Assembly: GCF_005884405.1 (NCBI RefSeq)
Contig: NZ_VCAO01000009.1
Coordinates: forward strand, 1 to 64,000
Length of the DNA stretch: 64,000 nucleotides
Origin: Qipengyuania marisflavi
GTDB taxonomy: Bacteria > Pseudomonadota > Alphaproteobacteria > Sphingomonadales > Sphingomonadaceae
Direction of reading: 5' to 3'
This document shows positions 27,966 through 37,896 of the stretch, in pieces; position 1 is the first letter of the stretch; each line of letters starts with the position of its first letter. The notes under the pieces were generated by a model that saw nothing but the letters and a program-made list of their open reading frames with translations, was not told where the DNA came from and did no database searches. The position numbers and the translations under genes were made by a program.

Positions 27966-28895
27966 ATGTCTGACATTGCTTCTGTATCAATCGCCCGCCC
28001 GCTCAATGAAGTTGCCGAGGAAATCGGCCGCAGCTTCGAGGAGTACGGCTTCGCGGTCATCCGCGACCATGGCATCCCGCAGGAGCTGATCGACCGGGCC
28101 GAAGCGCTGTCGAAGCAGTTCTTCGCGCTGCCAGCGGCCACCAAGCAGGCGTACAAGATCGAAGGCAGCGGCGGCGCACGCGGCTATACCCCGTTCGGGG
28201 TTGAGCGTGCCAAGGGTGCCGAAGTCCACGACCTCAAGGAGTTCTGGCACGTCGGGCGCGACTTGCCGCAAGGCCACGCGCTGGCCGAATTCATGGCACC
28301 CAATGTCTGGCCGGATGAAGTTGCAGGTTTCGAGGAGGCTTTCTCCGCACTCTACGCCGCCTTCGAGGCCGCCGGGGCCCGCGTGCTCGAGGCCACCGCG
28401 CTGCACCTTGGCCTGCCGCAAGGTTTCTTCGCGCCGACGGTCGAGGACGGCAATTCAGTGATGCGGCTGCTGCATTATCCGCCTCTGCAGGATAAATCCG
28501 CAGAGGGCGCGATCCGCGCGGCGGCTCATGGCGATATCAACACAATCACGCTGTTGCTGGGGGCAGAGGAGGCCGGGCTGGAACTGCTGACCCGGCAGGG
28601 CGAGTGGCTGGCAATCGATCCGCCAGCGGGCGCGCTGGTCGTCAATATTGGCGATATGCTCGACCGGCTGACCAATGGCCGTCTCCGCTCCACCACACAC
28701 CGCGTGATAAACCCGGTGGGCGAGGCGGCGTACCGGGCACGCTATTCAATGCCCTTCTTCCTGCATTTCCGGCCCGATTACACTATCGAAACACTGGCCG
28801 AATGCATCGATCCGGCGCGGCCCGACGATCATCCCGAGCCAATTTCCAGCCATGATTTCCTGCTGCAACGATTGCGCGAGATCAATCTGGCGTGA
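27966..28895 (+). CDS. 2-oxoglutarate/Fe(II)-dependent oxygenase, isopenicillin N synthase-like
   Basis: A 309-residue non-heme iron dioxygenase. The N-terminal DIOX_N-like part opens SFEEYGFAVIRDHGIPQ. The iron ligands are visible as HGDINTITLLL (His, Asp) and STTHRVINP (His), followed by RYSMPFF, whose Arg and Ser bind 2-oxoglutarate. The substrate is unknown. Close linkage to a nucleoside transporter might point to base or nucleoside oxidation, but relatives of this family act on many small molecules. Confidence 0.88.
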   Translation: MSDIASVSIARPLNEVAEEIGRSFEEYGFAVIRDHGIPQELIDRAEALSKQFFALPAATKQAYKIEGSGGARGYTPFGVERAKGAEVHDLKEFWHVGRDLPQGHALAEFMAPNVWPDEVAGFEEAFSALYAAFEAAGARVLEATALHLGLPQGFFAPTVEDGNSVMRLLHYPPLQDKSAEGAIRAAAHGDINTITLLLGAEEAGLELLTRQGEWLAIDPPAGALVVNIGDMLDRLTNGRLRSTTHRVINPVGEAAYRARYSMPFFLHFRPDYTIETLAECIDPARPDDHPEPISSHDFLLQRLREINLA

Positions 28896-29150
28896 TCCGA
28901 TTGTAGGGCGCGCAAAGCTGTGGCGCGAACGCAATAGAATCGAAATTTTTGCTGCTGTGGCGTTTTCGCAACAGCGGTAAATGTCTGGTTTATTGCCGGA
29001 AATCGAGCATCAGTGGCTTCATGTGCACACGCGCCGCCGGGCAGTCTTGACTCTGTAACAAAACGACCGTTTGGGCAGGCCGTGTCCGCGGCGTGCGGGC
29101 TCTGCACAGACATTCAAATTTTTCCGACCACGAGTGAAGGGGTCTCCTCG

Positions 29151-31787
29151 ATGAAGTTCAAGTATCTGCTGGCAGTCTCGGTCGCCGGCCTTTCCGCCGC
29201 GCTGGCCGTTCCCGCCGCCGCCCAGTCGACCGGCTCGGTCGATTTTGACGATGAGAATGTGATTGTCGTTAGCGGCGCACGCGCCTCTGACGTCGGCGGG
29301 GTCGATATCCCCGACACGACCAAAGCGAAGCAAGTTCTCACCGAGGAAATCATCCGTCGCCAGCGCCCCGGCCAGACGGTTAATGACATCGTCAATCTGG
29401 TCCCTGGCGTGAGCTTTCAGAACAACGACCCCTGGGGTTCGTCGGGTGGTGGTTTCACCATTCGCGGCTTTGGCGCGGATCGTGTTTCGCAGACGCTCGA
29501 CGGCCTGCCGCTAAACGATTCGGGCAATTATGCCCTTTACACCAACCAGCAGGTCGATCCTGAAGTGCTGCAGTCGGTTAACGTCAACCTCGGCACCACC
29601 GACGTCGACAGTCCGACCGCTTCGGCAACCGGCGGCACGATCAACATTCGTACCCGCGAGCCGGGTGACGAGTTTGGCATTGTTGCAACGATGACTGTTG
29701 GTGATGTGCTTGCAGCGGGTGCTTCGGACACGCTCTATATGCGCGGCTTCGGCATGATCGACACCGGTGACTTCACCGGCTTCGGCACCAAGGCTTTCGT
29801 CTCGGCCAGCTACACCACATACGGCGTTCCCTATAACCCGTATGGCAAGATCAATAAGACCCAGTTCAATGGCCGCATCTGGCAGGACATTGGCTCCAAC
29901 GGTGATTTTGTCTCCGTATCGGGGCACTACAACCAGAACCGCAACAACTTTGCCGGTTCGGAAAGCATTGGCGATCTGATCATCCTGGGTGATGACAGTG
30001 TGACGGACGTGGTCGAGGCCACGCTAGGCACGAGCGGCAAGCGTTCGCGCTTCGACCTCTATCAACTGTCGGGCGACTATCCTTGCACGATCGATCCCAG
30101 TCAGGTTGTCGGCAATGGCGGCAATGCGGGCGTTTCGGATCGCTATAACGACCGTGGCGGTTGTGGCTCCGCATTCTACCGCCGCTATAATCCGTCGGAC
30201 ACCGGCAACATTCGCGGTGCATCGCGTTTCTCGATCACCGACAGCCTGACCTTTACGCTGGACCCGAGCTATCAGTTCGTGAAAGCCAACGGGGGCGGTC
30301 CTGACGATCTTCGTGAAGCGTTCTTCACCGTCAATGGCGGTTCGTACACTGGCGCGTTCAATGGCGGCTACTACTTCGGCCGCGACCTGAACGGCGACGG
30401 CGACCTGAGCGATCGTCTGGCAGGCAATGACCCCAGCCAGACCAAGACTGACCGTTACGGCGTTGTGTCAAACCTGATTTACGACATCAACGACGATCAC
30501 CGTGTCCGTGTTGCCTATACGTGGGACCGTGCGCGTCATCGTCAGACCGGCCAGATCAGCACGATGCTGCCCAATGGTGAGCCGATTGACGTGTTTGCAA
30601 TCGATGCGCCATTGCTCGACGTGAATGGCAATGAAGTCAACAAGCGTGACCGCTTGTCATTCGCAATCCTGCATCAGGTTTCGGGCGAATACCGCGGCCG
30701 CTTTGGCGACCTGACGGCGGTTCTGGGCCTGCGCGCACCGTTCTTCACGCGTGAACTGACACAGAACTGCTTCACCACGTCGGCTGGCGGTTTTGTCGAT
30801 TGCCCGGCTGCGGGTCAGGATCTTTCGAACTACATCAACGATCCTTTCAACGCCGATCACGCTGCGCCGCAGACGCGTACCTATAAATACAACGAGCTGT
30901 TGCCCAACGTTGGCTTCACCTATGACTTCGGCGCTGCTTCGGTGTTCGGCAACTATGCTAAGGGCCTTTCGGTCCCCGGAACGGATCCGCTGTACGATTC
31001 GCTGTATTTTGCTGACAATGCATTTGCCCGTCCGGTTCCCGAGACTACCGATAGCTTCGATCTGGGCCTGCGTTTCCAGAGCGGAAACATCCAGGCACAG
31101 CTTGGCGCGTATTACACACAGTATGACAATCGTCTGGCAACAGCATTCGACCCCGAAGCCAACGATGGTGAAGGTGAATTTGTTTATCGCAACCTTGGCC
31201 GTGTGAACAAATACGGCATCGATGGTTCGATCGCATGGCGTCCGACCTCCACCACGCTCCTCTACCTCTTCGGTTCGTATAACGATTCCGAAATCAAGGA
31301 AGATGTGGCCGATGGCACATGCAATCAGTTTGAAGTCGATAATGCGTTCTATAGCTGCAACGCTCTCAACGACATTCAATTCCTGCCAACCGGCGGGAAG
31401 TCGGAATCGGGTTCACCGCAGTTCTCCTTCGGCGCGCGCGGGCAAATTGCTCTCGGCGACTTTGAGTTTGGTGCGCAGGTCAAGCGTACTGGACCGCGGT
31501 TCCTGAACGATACAAACTTGGATGTGACCGACGAATTCTTGGTCAATGGCACGACCGTTGAATACAACTATGGCGCCAAGGCTCCTGCCTACACGCTCGT
31601 GGATCTCGACATCCGTTGGACGATTGCTGAAAACCCGTTCGGCAAAGACGTCGCTCTGCAGCTTAATGTGACCAATTTGCTCGACGAATACTATGTCGGC
31701 TTCTTCGGTGGTTCGCTGGACAGCTTCGGCTTTGCGCAGATCGGTGCACCCCGCGCTGCCAGCCTGTCGCTGGTCTTCGGCTACTAA
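29151..31787 (+). CDS. TonB-dependent outer membrane receptor
   Basis: An 878-residue receptor. The ATG at 29151 is chosen because it gives a normal signal peptide (MKFKYLLAVSVAGLSAALAVPAAAQ, first part) and has AAGGGG upstream; a longer frame from 29013 would bury it. A TonB box-like NVIVVSGA, the plug (TVNDIVNLVPGVSFQ, GGGFTIRGFG) and a barrel ending in a terminal Tyr (LVFGY) follow. A TonB protein gene follows after about 118 bp and a terminator. The imported substrate is unknown. Confidence 0.92.
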   Translation: MKFKYLLAVSVAGLSAALAVPAAAQSTGSVDFDDENVIVVSGARASDVGGVDIPDTTKAKQVLTEEIIRRQRPGQTVNDIVNLVPGVSFQNNDPWGSSGGGFTIRGFGADRVSQTLDGLPLNDSGNYALYTNQQVDPEVLQSVNVNLGTTDVDSPTASATGGTINIRTREPGDEFGIVATMTVGDVLAAGASDTLYMRGFGMIDTGDFTGFGTKAFVSASYTTYGVPYNPYGKINKTQFNGRIWQDIGSNGDFVSVSGHYNQNRNNFAGSESIGDLIILGDDSVTDVVEATLGTSGKRSRFDLYQLSGDYPCTIDPSQVVGNGGNAGVSDRYNDRGGCGSAFYRRYNPSDTGNIRGASRFSITDSLTFTLDPSYQFVKANGGGPDDLREAFFTVNGGSYTGAFNGGYYFGRDLNGDGDLSDRLAGNDPSQTKTDRYGVVSNLIYDINDDHRVRVAYTWDRARHRQTGQISTMLPNGEPIDVFAIDAPLLDVNGNEVNKRDRLSFAILHQVSGEYRGRFGDLTAVLGLRAPFFTRELTQNCFTTSAGGFVDCPAAGQDLSNYINDPFNADHAAPQTRTYKYNELLPNVGFTYDFGAASVFGNYAKGLSVPGTDPLYDSLYFADNAFARPVPETTDSFDLGLRFQSGNIQAQLGAYYTQYDNRLATAFDPEANDGEGEFVYRNLGRVNKYGIDGSIAWRPTSTTLLYLFGSYNDSEIKEDVADGTCNQFEVDNAFYSCNALNDIQFLPTGGKSESGSPQFSFGARGQIALGDFEFGAQVKRTGPRFLNDTNLDVTDEFLVNGTTVEYNYGAKAPAYTLVDLDIRWTIAENPFGKDVALQLNVTNLLDEYYVGFFGGSLDSFGFAQIGAPRAASLSLVFGY

Positions 31788-31812
31788 GCCTTCACGACCT
31801 GCCAAGAATTGC

Positions 31813-31841
31813 GGGCGGTCTTTTCGGGGCCGCCCGTTTTC
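31813..31841 (+). terminator. Rho-independent terminator after receptor gene
   Basis: CGGGCGG (31813-31819) pairs with CCGCCCG (31831-31837) and is followed by four T residues. Confidence 0.75.
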
Positions 31842-31904
31842 GTTGTGCGCAGTGTTGCGGGGGGTCTTGCGGAACGCGGGTGCGGTGCGCATCGTTGATC
31901 CGGC

Positions 31905-32639
31905 ATGACTCAACCGGCGACCAATTTCAGCGCGACCAGGAAGCGGTTCAATCCGTGGGTCGTGTTTGTGATTGTCCTGATCCACATCGGGATATTCTAT
32001 GTGCTGATCCGGGCGCTGGCCCCCGGCGTGGTCAGCAGCGTTGAACGCAGCGTGCTGTCGACATTCACCGTCACGGTCACTGCGCCTGAACCGCCGCCTC
32101 CGCCGCCGCCCGAGGCCGCACCACAAGACGAGGGCGCACAAGGCGATCCGGGGCGTGATGCGGTTCCCAAGCCCGTCACAGCGCCCACCCCAAAGATCCC
32201 AATCCGCAAAGACCCGCCCGCGCCCAAGGTCGCCTCGACCGGCGCGGCCACCACCGCTGGCGCAACCGATAGCGGTCAGGGCACCGGGGCCGCCGGTCAG
32301 GGGCAGGGCACGGGCAGCGGCAATGCCGGTACAGGACGCGGCGGCGGCGGGCCGGTCACCAAACCTGTCCTGATCGCAACCATCAGCGATGCCAGCGCCT
32401 TTCCAGTGCCGGAGGGCGGCCGCAAGGCACGGATCGGCAAGTCGGTCATCGTCAGGCTGATGGTATCCACAGAAGGCCGTGCGACCAGCTGCCGCATCCA
32501 CCGCCCCAGTCCGTTCCCCGAAACGGACGCCACTGTTTGCCGTCTAGCCATCGATCAGGTGCGCTTCAAACCGGCTACCAATGCCGCCGGGCAGCCGGTT
32601 GCCGCGCCGTTCTATTACCAGCAGCGTTTCTTCAACTGA
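31905..32639 (+). CDS. TonB-family energy transducer
   Basis: A 244-residue protein with one N-terminal membrane helix (about residues 17-36), a periplasmic Pro-rich stretch (PEPPPPPPPE and PAPKV-like repeats), a Gly-rich linker, and a C-terminal TonB domain. The last shows the RIGKSVIVRLMVSTEGRATSCRI pattern (first part) with closing FKPATNAAGQPVAAPFYYQQRF features. It transmits inner membrane energy to outer membrane receptors, and its neighbour upstream is such a receptor. No exbB/exbD is adjacent. Confidence 0.85.
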   Translation: MTQPATNFSATRKRFNPWVVFVIVLIHIGIFYVLIRALAPGVVSSVERSVLSTFTVTVTAPEPPPPPPPEAAPQDEGAQGDPGRDAVPKPVTAPTPKIPIRKDPPAPKVASTGAATTAGATDSGQGTGAAGQGQGTGSGNAGTGRGGGGPVTKPVLIATISDASAFPVPEGGRKARIGKSVIVRLMVSTEGRATSCRIHRPSPFPETDATVCRLAIDQVRFKPATNAAGQPVAAPFYYQQRFFN

Positions 32640-32692
32640 CAGGATGCCCAACGCAGGCTAATGATGCAGGATATTTGGGGAAGGCAGGCGGT

Positions 32693-33730
32693 TTGGCAGA
32701 GCGCATACATCCGGTAATCCTGTGCGGCGGCAGCGGCACACGGCTGTGGCCGCGCAGCCGCAAGGCGCTGCCCAAGCCGTTTCTCCCGCTGCTGGGGCCG
32801 CTCACGCTGTTCCAGCAGGGCCTCGACCGGACCAGCGATGCGCAGCTATTTGCACCTGCCACAGTGGTGGCGGGCAAGGCGCATGTCGCGGTGATCGAGA
32901 GCCAGCTGGGTGAGGCGGGCGAAGCCGCGCTGATTGTCGAACCGGCTGCTCGCAACACTGCGCCTGCTATCGCCCTGGCGGCGCACCGCCTGCCGAGTGA
33001 TGCTGTGATGCTGGTGTGCCCAAGCGATCATTATATCGCCGATCAGGAGGCGTTTCTCAGCGGCGTGGCGAAGGCGGCAGCATTGGCGCGCGAAGGCTAT
33101 CTGGTGGCTTTCGGCATCACGCCAACCCGGCCCGAAACCGGCTATGGCTATATTGAATGCGGCGACGCCTTGGGCAGTGGCCAGCGGGTGGCGCGTTTTG
33201 TCGAAAAGCCTGATGCGGAGCGCGCGCGGGCGTTTCTCGATAGCGGTGATTTCGTCTGGAACGGGGGAATTTTCGCGTTTCGCGCTGGCGATTACCTTGA
33301 TGAACTGGCCCGCCATCGCCCTGACATGGCCGCCGCAGTCCATGCAGCGGTTGCTGCGGGCAGGGCGGTCGGGCAGCGCTTCCATCCTGATGCCGCGGCG
33401 TTCGCGGGCATCACCGGGGAATCGATCGACTTTGCAGTGATGGAGAACACCGACCGTGCTGCTGTGGTCGCCGCCGATATGGGCTGGTCGGACATTGGCG
33501 ACTGGAGCGCGCTGATGGCGGCGCGCGGCGTTGATGACGCAGGCAATGCCTTGGCGGGGCGTGCTGACATCACCGGCGGCAGCGGGGTGATGGTTGAAAG
33601 CGACGGCCCGCGCGTATCGGTGGTTGGACTGTCAAACATCATCGTGGTGGTCGATGGTGACGAAGTGCTGGTGACTGCACGCGATGCGGCGCAGGATGTC
33701 GGCAAATTGCCCGGCGCAATTTCGCAATGA
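32693..33730 (+). CDS. manC: Mannose-1-phosphate guanylyltransferase
   Basis: A protein of about 345 residues, starting at TTG with GGGGAAGG upstream; the longer frame from 32537 overlaps the TonB gene and has no matching homology features. The nucleotide-binding start ILCGGSGTRLWPRSR is followed by KPFLPL, PSDHYI, FVEKPD and GWSDIGDWSAL. It makes GDP-mannose from mannose-1-phosphate for polysaccharide synthesis. Unlike bifunctional ManC/AlgA enzymes, it lacks the isomerase half, which is supplied by the next gene (4 bp overlap). Confidence 0.88.
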   Translation: MAERIHPVILCGGSGTRLWPRSRKALPKPFLPLLGPLTLFQQGLDRTSDAQLFAPATVVAGKAHVAVIESQLGEAGEAALIVEPAARNTAPAIALAAHRLPSDAVMLVCPSDHYIADQEAFLSGVAKAAALAREGYLVAFGITPTRPETGYGYIECGDALGSGQRVARFVEKPDAERARAFLDSGDFVWNGGIFAFRAGDYLDELARHRPDMAAAVHAAVAAGRAVGQRFHPDAAAFAGITGESIDFAVMENTDRAAVVAADMGWSDIGDWSALMAARGVDDAGNALAGRADITGGSGVMVESDGPRVSVVGLSNIIVVVDGDEVLVTARDAAQDVGKLPGAISQ

Positions 33731-34536
33731 CGCAGGCTGTCCTCCCCACCAAGACCGTGGCGAAAATATGGGGCCGCGAGACCTTGCCAGCGCCCTTTAC
33801 CGCGCCCGCTGGCGAGCGGATCGGTGAGATCTGGTTCGACCCGCCGCCAGCGCTTGATCGTCTGCTGGCGAAATACCTCTTCACCAGCGACAAGCTGTCT
33901 GTACAGGTCCACCCGCGCGACGAGGATCTTGGCGGCGCGGGTAGCGGCAAGGAAGAATGCTGGCTGGTGATCGCCGCCGAACCGGGCGCAAGGCTGGCGC
34001 TGGGCTTCTCCGCGCCTGTCGATCCCGAGCAGATGCGTACGGCGGCATTGGACGGCAGCATCGAGGATCTGCTCGACTGGCGGGACGTTTCCGCAGGCGA
34101 ATTCTTCTACATCCCTGCCGGGACTGTCCACGCCATCGGTGCAGGCCTGTCGCTGGTCGAAATTCAGCAGAACAGCGAGATAACCTACCGCCTGTATGAC
34201 TATGGCCGCCCGCGCGCATTGCATCTGGACGAGGCGATTGCTGTTGCCAGTGGCGGCGTGTTCGACGCGGGGCGCTATGCCAGCACAATCGCCGCCGACG
34301 AGACCAGGCTGCTGGTCGACGGCCCGAAATTCCGTCTGGCCCAAATCGCGGGGTACGCTGAAGGCGCCGCAGCGATCCTTGGCAAATTTACCGGAGCAGC
34401 CCAGCTGCTACCGCTCAGCGGCTCCGTCCGGGTCGCCGATCTGACCGTCGAGCCCGGCCAATCGGCCTGGGCCAGCGGGTTTCAGGATGTGACCTTCGCA
34501 TCGGAAGGGCGCTGCCTGATCGCCGCGCCGCTTTAG
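33727..34536 (+). CDS. manA: Mannose-6-phosphate isomerase, class I
   Basis: A 269-residue zinc enzyme interconverting fructose-6-phosphate and mannose-6-phosphate. The motifs SVQVHPRDE, GKEECWLV and PAGTVHAIGAGLSLVEIQQNSEITYRLYDYGR (first part) supply the metal and substrate residues. It is a short cupin-only form. The start overlaps the upstream guanylyltransferase by 4 bp, so both steps toward GDP-mannose are coupled. It ends overlapping the convergent phytochrome gene by 4 bp. Confidence 0.9.
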   Translation: MTQAVLPTKTVAKIWGRETLPAPFTAPAGERIGEIWFDPPPALDRLLAKYLFTSDKLSVQVHPRDEDLGGAGSGKEECWLVIAAEPGARLALGFSAPVDPEQMRTAALDGSIEDLLDWRDVSAGEFFYIPAGTVHAIGAGLSLVEIQQNSEITYRLYDYGRPRALHLDEAIAVASGGVFDAGRYASTIAADETRLLVDGPKFRLAQIAGYAEGAAAILGKFTGAAQLLPLSGSVRVADLTVEPGQSAWASGFQDVTFASEGRCLIAAPL

Positions 34537-37082
34537 CTGGTCTCGCCAAAGGCCTTGAGAATGCGTGCCAGATCGTCCTTGCCATAGGGCTTGGTCAACA
34601 GGCCGCGCGCGCCCATCTCCTCCAGCCGGTCTTCCATTTCGCCATATCCGGTCGCCAGCCAATAGGGGATGCCGCGCGCTTTCAGCTCTTCGGCCACGCG
34701 CTCACTACTTTCCTTGCCGAGATTGTAATCGAGCAGCGCAAGGTCCGGCGTGTCCTTGCCAAGCGCATCGAGCGCACCGGCAACCGTGCTTTCAAGCTGG
34801 ACTGTTTTGACGCCTAACTCGCGTAGGCAATCCTCGGTATCCAGCGCGATGATCATGCTGTCTTCGACGAGCAGGACAGTTGCGGGCACATTGGACAATT
34901 CTGACATCAACACCGCCTTCTTCTCGCGCTCATTTGCACCCGCATCCTCTTTGGACACCCAGGTAATAAAGCGACTGGGGATGCAGAATGCGGCCTCTAC
35001 ACCTTTAAGCTTGTAGTCGATCGACGCATTCCCTTCGAGCTCAAACGGGATTGAGCGTTCGATAATCGTGCTGCCAAAGCCGCGCCGCTTGGGCGGTTTG
35101 ACCGGCGGGCCGCCAATTTCGCGCCATTCCAGAAGCATTTCGTCGCCCGATCCGCGCATGATGGTCACATCAAGCTGGCCCGACTGGTCGCTTAACGAGC
35201 CGTATTTGGCGGAATTGGTCATCATCTCGTGGATGACCAGCGCCAGCACAGTGTATGCTTCGGGCGATATCATGACGTACGGGCCGGTGATCACCATCCG
35301 CTCCCGCTGCTCCGAGATGTAGGCTTCCGCCTCGGTCTCGAACAATTCGCGCAAGGGTGCGGGCGACCAGTTGCCCTTGGTAATATTGTCGTGTGCCGAG
35401 GCGAGCGAATTGATCCGTCCGCCCACTATCTCAGCAAAATTCTCCACGCTGCTGGCTTCGCTGCGTGATTTGTTGATGAGGCCACGGATCAAATTGAGGA
35501 TGTTACGAACCCGGTGATTGAGCTCGGCAATCAGCAATTCCTGTTGCTGCTGCGCCTTGGTACGTTCTTCCACCACTTCATCGGTCAACCGCAGGATAAT
35601 TTCCAGCAGCGTGACGCGCAGGCTTTCGGCGATCTGCAGCTCTGCGGGCGACCACTGCTTGCTCGTACCGTCGACCGATTCCTGCCAAGCTTCAAAGCTC
35701 TTGCGCGGAGTCAGTCGTGCGCCATTGGGTCCGAAATCAACCGCTTTCTGCGGATTGCCGGCCCAGGTCACGGTCTGCTTCAGCTCTCGGCGCCACAACA
35801 CAAGATGGTCGCGCGGTGTGCGCGAGATCGGGATGACCAGTGCACCCACAGCGCGGTCGGCAAAACGTGCGGCCTCGGGAATCCGGTCGGGCAGCGCGGT
35901 GCTGGCCAGCACTCTGCTGGTCGCCGCGCCGTTCAGCGCTGGCAGGATCGCCCGGAATTCCTCCTCGTTCGGAGCCTTCCCGCGCGCTTCATAATGGCCT
36001 TCGACAAAGACGCTGATCCCGTCATGCGCGATCACCTGATCGATGATCGGGTCCAGTGTCGGCAGGCTTTCGGCCAGCGCCGTACCAGAAACGATGTCGC
36101 GCATCAGCCGGTCATGAACAGTGCGTCCCACTTCGCGCAGCTTGGAATTTTCCAGCGATAGCGAGCGTTCGAGCAGCAGCGAAAACAGCTCCGAAAATAG
36201 CTCTGTCGCGGTGCGCTGGGCATAGGGCAGCACGCGGGGGGCATAATGATGGCAGGCGAAGAGACCCCACAATTTGCCGCCGATAATAATCGAGATCGAC
36301 AGCGATGCCTCGACCCCCATATTGCGCAGATATTCCAGATGGATCGGGGATACCGAACGCAGCGTGCTCATGCTGAGATCGAGCGGTTCGCCTTCCACGC
36401 TGACGCCCGGCTCGATGGGAACGGCAGTGCCATTGACGTCGCTGATGATGCGGATGCGGTTGCGGACATACAGCGCGCGGGCCTGCGCGGGGATGTCCGA
36501 TTTGGGGTACCGTAGCTGGTAGAAGGATTCCAGATCATCGCGCCGCGCCTCGGCAATGACTTCGCCGCTCAGATCATCGTGGAAGCGGTAAACCATGACC
36601 CGGTCGAAGCCGAGCGTCTCGCGCAATTCATGCGCTGCGTGTTCGGTCAGCGCATCGACGGTATCGTGCTTGTCCAGCCGCGACATGACCGGGCGAAGCC
36701 GCGCAAATTGGCGGTCGCTCTCCCCGGCGACATGCGGTTCGATCTCGATAATCTGGTTCGGTCCGGACGTGTGAATCGCGCAATCGAAAAGCTGGCCATT
36801 GCCGGCCAGATCGACACCGAACAGCCGCTCTACCTGATCGTCTTCGGCCAATTCGCTGACAGCGCTGCGGAGGGCATTTACTGCGGCAGCATTCAGATAG
36901 GGTGCGAGTCTGGTGCCCAGCTTGATCGGCTTGTCAAGGCCGATGATCGCTTCCAGATTGGCAGAGCGCTGCGACACCAGCCAATCGCCATTGACCGCCA
37001 CCAGCGCGCCAAAATCCTGGATCTGGCCAAGTTGATGGATCGGCTCCCGGTCACAATTGCTGAGATCGACCTGCTCGTTCAT
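34533..37082 (-). CDS. bphP: Bacteriophytochrome HWE-type histidine kinase with C-terminal receiver
   Basis: An 849-residue red/far-red light sensor. The order is PAS (Cys10 in LSNCDREPIH, the biliverdin attachment site), GAF (with YPKSDIPAQAR), PHY (tongue motif PRKSF), an HWE/HisKA2-type kinase with phospho-acceptor His523 (ELNHRVRN), the N-box HEMMTNSAKYG, and a C-terminal receiver (LLDYNLG phospho-acceptor, LATGY). The receiver fused after the kinase allows an internal phosphorelay. It is cotranscribed with the heme oxygenase gene upstream (ATGA overlap), which makes the biliverdin chromophore. Confidence 0.95.
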   Translation of the reverse strand: MNEQVDLSNCDREPIHQLGQIQDFGALVAVNGDWLVSQRSANLEAIIGLDKPIKLGTRLAPYLNAAAVNALRSAVSELAEDDQVERLFGVDLAGNGQLFDCAIHTSGPNQIIEIEPHVAGESDRQFARLRPVMSRLDKHDTVDALTEHAAHELRETLGFDRVMVYRFHDDLSGEVIAEARRDDLESFYQLRYPKSDIPAQARALYVRNRIRIISDVNGTAVPIEPGVSVEGEPLDLSMSTLRSVSPIHLEYLRNMGVEASLSISIIIGGKLWGLFACHHYAPRVLPYAQRTATELFSELFSLLLERSLSLENSKLREVGRTVHDRLMRDIVSGTALAESLPTLDPIIDQVIAHDGISVFVEGHYEARGKAPNEEEFRAILPALNGAATSRVLASTALPDRIPEAARFADRAVGALVIPISRTPRDHLVLWRRELKQTVTWAGNPQKAVDFGPNGARLTPRKSFEAWQESVDGTSKQWSPAELQIAESLRVTLLEIILRLTDEVVEERTKAQQQQELLIAELNHRVRNILNLIRGLINKSRSEASSVENFAEIVGGRINSLASAHDNITKGNWSPAPLRELFETEAEAYISEQRERMVITGPYVMISPEAYTVLALVIHEMMTNSAKYGSLSDQSGQLDVTIMRGSGDEMLLEWREIGGPPVKPPKRRGFGSTIIERSIPFELEGNASIDYKLKGVEAAFCIPSRFITWVSKEDAGANEREKKAVLMSELSNVPATVLLVEDSMIIALDTEDCLRELGVKTVQLESTVAGALDALGKDTPDLALLDYNLGKESSERVAEELKARGIPYWLATGYGEMEDRLEEMGARGLLTKPYGKDDLARILKAFGETS

Positions 37083-37636
37083 GCGACTTCCTTGATGGTG
37101 TAGTGATTGGCGGCCAGACGAAACAATGCGAACACTGCATTGGCGCCGGTAACCGCATGATGCGCCGCTTCGGGCGATGCAATGGTGTCGAGAGTTGGGC
37201 GAAGCGCCTTCCAGAACTGCGGCATCGCATCGTCAGACAGGAAGCGGTCGGCACCGTTCAGCCCCAATTTGCGCCGCTGCGCCAGCATCGCGCGATTGCC
37301 CAGCGATGAGCCCGCCAGAGTCCACGCAACCCCGGTCAGCGCGCCGGAATGCTGCAGCGGGAAAGCGCCAAAATCTGGCGGTGCCGCCAGGTTAAGCTCG
37401 GCAAGATCTGCGGCTATCAAATGGGTCTGCGGCGGCGGTGTGATCGCGCCGGAATCCTGTACGGCCAGCCAATTCTCGATCGGCAAACGCGCTGCATACT
37501 GCACACGCAGGAACGCGCCGAAATCCCCATCGCCGCCGATCGCAAACGCGCCAAGACCCGCGTCCAGCGCATCATGCGCCGCGCGTGTTTCTTGCCGCAA
37601 GATTTCTCTCAGGCTACGACCCCTGGTGGCTGACAA
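37079..37636 (-). CDS. bphO: Heme oxygenase, phytochrome-associated
   Basis: About 185 residues. The frame extends upstream to 37804, but residues before LSATRGRS do not look like the family. I place the start at a TTG at 37636, with AGGGG seven bases upstream. The proximal heme ligand is His21 in LRQETRAAHDALD. A GVAWTLAGSSLGNRAML segment matches the distal helix region (Gly-rich kink) of BphO proteins. It cleaves heme to biliverdin for the phytochrome encoded by the overlapping downstream gene. Confidence 0.88.
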   Translation of the reverse strand: MSATRGRSLREILRQETRAAHDALDAGLGAFAIGGDGDFGAFLRVQYAARLPIENWLAVQDSGAITPPPQTHLIAADLAELNLAAPPDFGAFPLQHSGALTGVAWTLAGSSLGNRAMLAQRRKLGLNGADRFLSDDAMPQFWKALRPTLDTIASPEAAHHAVTGANAVFALFRLAANHYTIKEVA

Positions 37637-37739
37637 ATAGACGCCCCTGTTCCCTCGCCGAAGCGACCCTTGTTGTGTGGATTTCCGAAACGCGCGGCGT
37701 CTGTACGTTGGCCGCATGATAGGATTTCCACGCAGCAAA

Positions 37740-37764
37740 AGCGCTTGAACCCGAAAACCGTTCC
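37740..37764 (-). promoter_or_regulatory. Possible EcfG-type promoter for bphO-bphP, one mismatch
   Basis: On the minus strand GGAAC (37764-37760), 16 bases, then CGCT (37743-37740), against the alphaproteobacterial stress consensus GGAAC-N16/17-CGTT. The -10 has one mismatch. It would give a leader of about 97 nt before the TTG start. Confidence 0.4.
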
Positions 37765-37896
37765 AGCAGCGGACCGTATTTTTAATTGGCTGAACTCTGC
37801 TCATGCCTCCTAGCCTGCCGACAGGTTGTGGATGATTGTTAATTTCCGTTAATGTGCTAGAAAGCTAACCAAGTTGCGAAGACTGGGAGGTTGGCA

